Positions 57,544 to 59,100 of a DNA stretch of 59,100 nt are shown here, one piece after another (the first letter of the stretch is position 1; each line of letters starts with the position of its first letter). Origin of the DNA: Cladosporium sp. IMV 00045 (Eukaryota > Ascomycota > Dothideomycetes > Cladosporiales > Cladosporiaceae); the NCBI GenBank assembly GCA_001931905.2, contig MSJI02000498.1, forward strand, positions 1 through 59,100, read 5' to 3'. The position numbers were made by a program, and so were the translations under genes. The notes under the pieces were generated by a model. The model did no database searches and had not been told where the DNA came from. It worked only from the letters and a program-made list of their open reading frames with translations.

Positions 57544-58501
57544 ATGTCTCAAGCCCCCGTCACCGTCCCCACCGCCTCCCTCCACGGCAAAGTCGCCCTC
57601 ATCACCGGCGCCGGCCGCGGCATCGGACGCGGGTGCGCCATCGAGCTGGGCCGCCGCGGCGCCAACGTCGTCGTCAACTACGCCAATAGCAAGTCGTCCG
57701 CGGACGAAGTGTGCAAGCTGATCGAAGAGGCCGGCACCGGCGCCAAAGCGGTCTCCATCCAGGCCGACGTCAGCAAGCCCGCCGAGATCGAGCGCCTCTT
57801 CCAGGAATCCAAGCAGCACTTCGGCCGCATCGACATCGTCATGAGCAACTCCGGCACCGAGTCTTGGGACAAGACCGAGGACATCACCGAGGAGAAGTAC
57901 GACCACGTCTTCAACCTGAACGCGCGCGCACAGTTCTTCGTCGGCCAGGCCGCTTGGAAGCACCTGGAGAACAACGGCCGTTTGATCCTCATGTCTTCCA
58001 TCGCTGCTGGTCTGCTGGGTGTGAAGGACCACGCTCTGTACAATGCGTCCAAGATGGCTGTCATCGGCATGATCAAGGCTTTCGCTACCGACTTTGGTGT
58101 TCGTGGTATTACCGTCAACGGCGTCGCGCCTGGTGGTATTAAGAGTGATATGTTCACTCAGAATGCGTATGTGCCCCTTCCCAACGATCAGACAACACCC
58201 GGAATATATTAGCTGACGTCGCCGCGATGCTATTAAGCTGGCATTACATCCCAGGTAAGAAATCACGCCGTCGTGATCGATAACAAGATCGAAAAAGTTC
58301 GTTCCGTACTGACCAGAACTCCCAGGCGGCACCCCCGACATCCCAGCAGCCACCATCGAGAACATGATGGCCGAGCACTGCCCTCTCAAGCGCTGCGCTA
58401 CGCCCGAAGACGTCGCTCGCGTCGTCGCTTTCCTCTCCTCCGAGGACGGCGGTTGGGTCAACGGCCAGGTCATCACCATCTCCGGTGGCTCCAGCCAGTA
58501 G
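57544..58501 (+). CDS. short-chain dehydrogenase/reductase, THN/versicolorin-reductase-like
   Basis: Three exons, 57544-58166, 58238-58254 (17 nt) and 58326-58501, giving 271 residues. It is an NADPH-dependent classical SDR with the Rossmann motif TGAGRGIG (21-28), an NNAG-equivalent site changed to SNSGTE, the catalytic serine region LMSSIAAG, and Tyr166-x3-Lys170 (YNASK). The loop GVAPGGIKSDMFTQNAWHYIPGG, split over all three exons, and the end WVNGQVITISGGSSQ place it with tetrahydroxynaphthalene and versicolorin reductases, which reduce hydroxylated naphthols or anthraquinones. Its own substrate is not known and no polyketide synthase is in the window. The tiny middle exon, with an AAG acceptor, is needed to code AWHYIPG. 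Confidence 0.9.
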
Positions 58502-59100
58502 ATGAGAGAGCGAAGTGGCGGAGAGAAAGCAGAAAAGGGCTGCGAGGAGAGGAGGAAGGACCTCTTCATAATGAATGTATTTAACGAGGAAGCGTCACGA
58601 TCAATTGAAGTAAAGCAATCGATATTGGGTCAGAAGGGTTTACTAGGTCGATGTTCTTTCGGCTTGAACGTGGACCATATAGAGAAATGTTGAATATGGA
58701 TGATCCAATTCAATCGATTTTACAAATGACAATCCGAACACGCTCAACTTTGCACATAATGATTTTCATTTCAAGTATAATCTATCAAGCTGCCCCCATC
58801 AACCCAAAAGCCAATCTCAACAATTGAGAGACTCCCAACTGCATCGTGCAAATGTGGCCGGCCTGTTGCCCATCGACAGGTCCAGGGTGAGCCAGGGCTG
58901 ATTTACCTCGCCATTACGGATAGGGTAGCTTGGGTTGATTGGGTGGGTATACCTCGTCGTGATCAGATTTATGAGTGTGTCTTCTTTTTTTTTTTTTCTT
59001 TTGGCATTTTCTCTGATGTCTCTGCCACTTGGTCGTGTGATGTGTTGAGCTGTGTTGGTTGTCTTGAGCGGCTGCAATTTTTTTTTCTTTTCTTGGGGGG
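58502..59100. other. 3' region of the SDR gene and window end
   Basis: No coding frame is supported. Two T-rich homopolymer tracts occur near 58985-59000 and 59080-59095. Confidence 0.5.

Overview
The window is nuclear DNA of a filamentous ascomycete (Pezizomycotina). It encodes the Woronin-body protein HEX-1, which is restricted to that group, and its genes carry short GT-AG introns of about 47-160 bp. Zn2Cys6 regulators, an NmrE-like B cyclin and a naphthol-reductase-like SDR also fit. The Ser/Thr-rich apple-domain protein and overall style suggest Dothideomycetes, but I hold that only weakly. I find 20 protein-coding genes. I see no tRNA, rRNA, transposon or CRISPR array. Exon boundaries were worked out by hand from splice-site consensus, reading-frame phase and protein-family continuity.

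Layout, left to right. 16-708: HEX-1 (+). 1194-2947: a 2-oxoglutarate/Fe(II) dioxygenase with an unusual repetitive N-terminus (-). 3829-5679: dynein light intermediate chain (-). 5954-6554: mitochondrial ribosomal protein S16 (+). 7174-8303: Nudix ADP-ribose pyrophosphatase in seven exons (-). 8864-9325: GNAT acetyltransferase (+). 9548-20356: a probable lactose/galactoside utilisation cluster made of a Zn2Cys6 regulator (-), an LAC12-type sugar permease (-) and, divergent from it across about 1.8 kb, an LAC4-type GH2 beta-galactosidase (+). 20682-22386: a tubby-like/LURP-one protein whose conserved C-terminal domain is interrupted by an in-frame TAG (-). 23059-23877: SigF-like NTF2-like protein (-). 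25375-26053: Arp2/3 subunit ARPC4 with a 3-nt first and a 9-nt last coding exon (-). 26574-35123: a giant secreted protein of about 2773 residues with ten apple/PAN-like modules, one CE1-type esterase domain and long Ser/Thr repeats (-). 36221-38970: PIF1 helicase (-). 39376-41760: PPR-like mitochondrial protein (-). 42193-42631: LSm3 (+). 43121-45226: proline-rich transglutaminase-like protein (-). 47104-49229: regulator with a C-terminal zinc cluster (-). 52905-55053: mitotic cyclin B (+). 57544-58501: THN/versicolorin-reductase-like SDR (+).

Most of these are conserved housekeeping genes (peroxisome/septal pore, dynein, actin nucleation, mitochondrial translation, RNA processing, genome maintenance, cell cycle). 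Three parts look accessory. The first is the permease/beta-galactosidase/regulator group, where a permease would import the sugar and a cytosolic beta-galactosidase would split it. The second is the giant modular esterase. The third is the TAG-interrupted tubby-like gene. Gene-free stretches of 1.8 kb (45227-47103), 3.7 kb (49230-52904) and 2.5 kb (55054-57543) flank the zinc-cluster regulator, cyclin and SDR genes and probably hold long promoters and UTRs.
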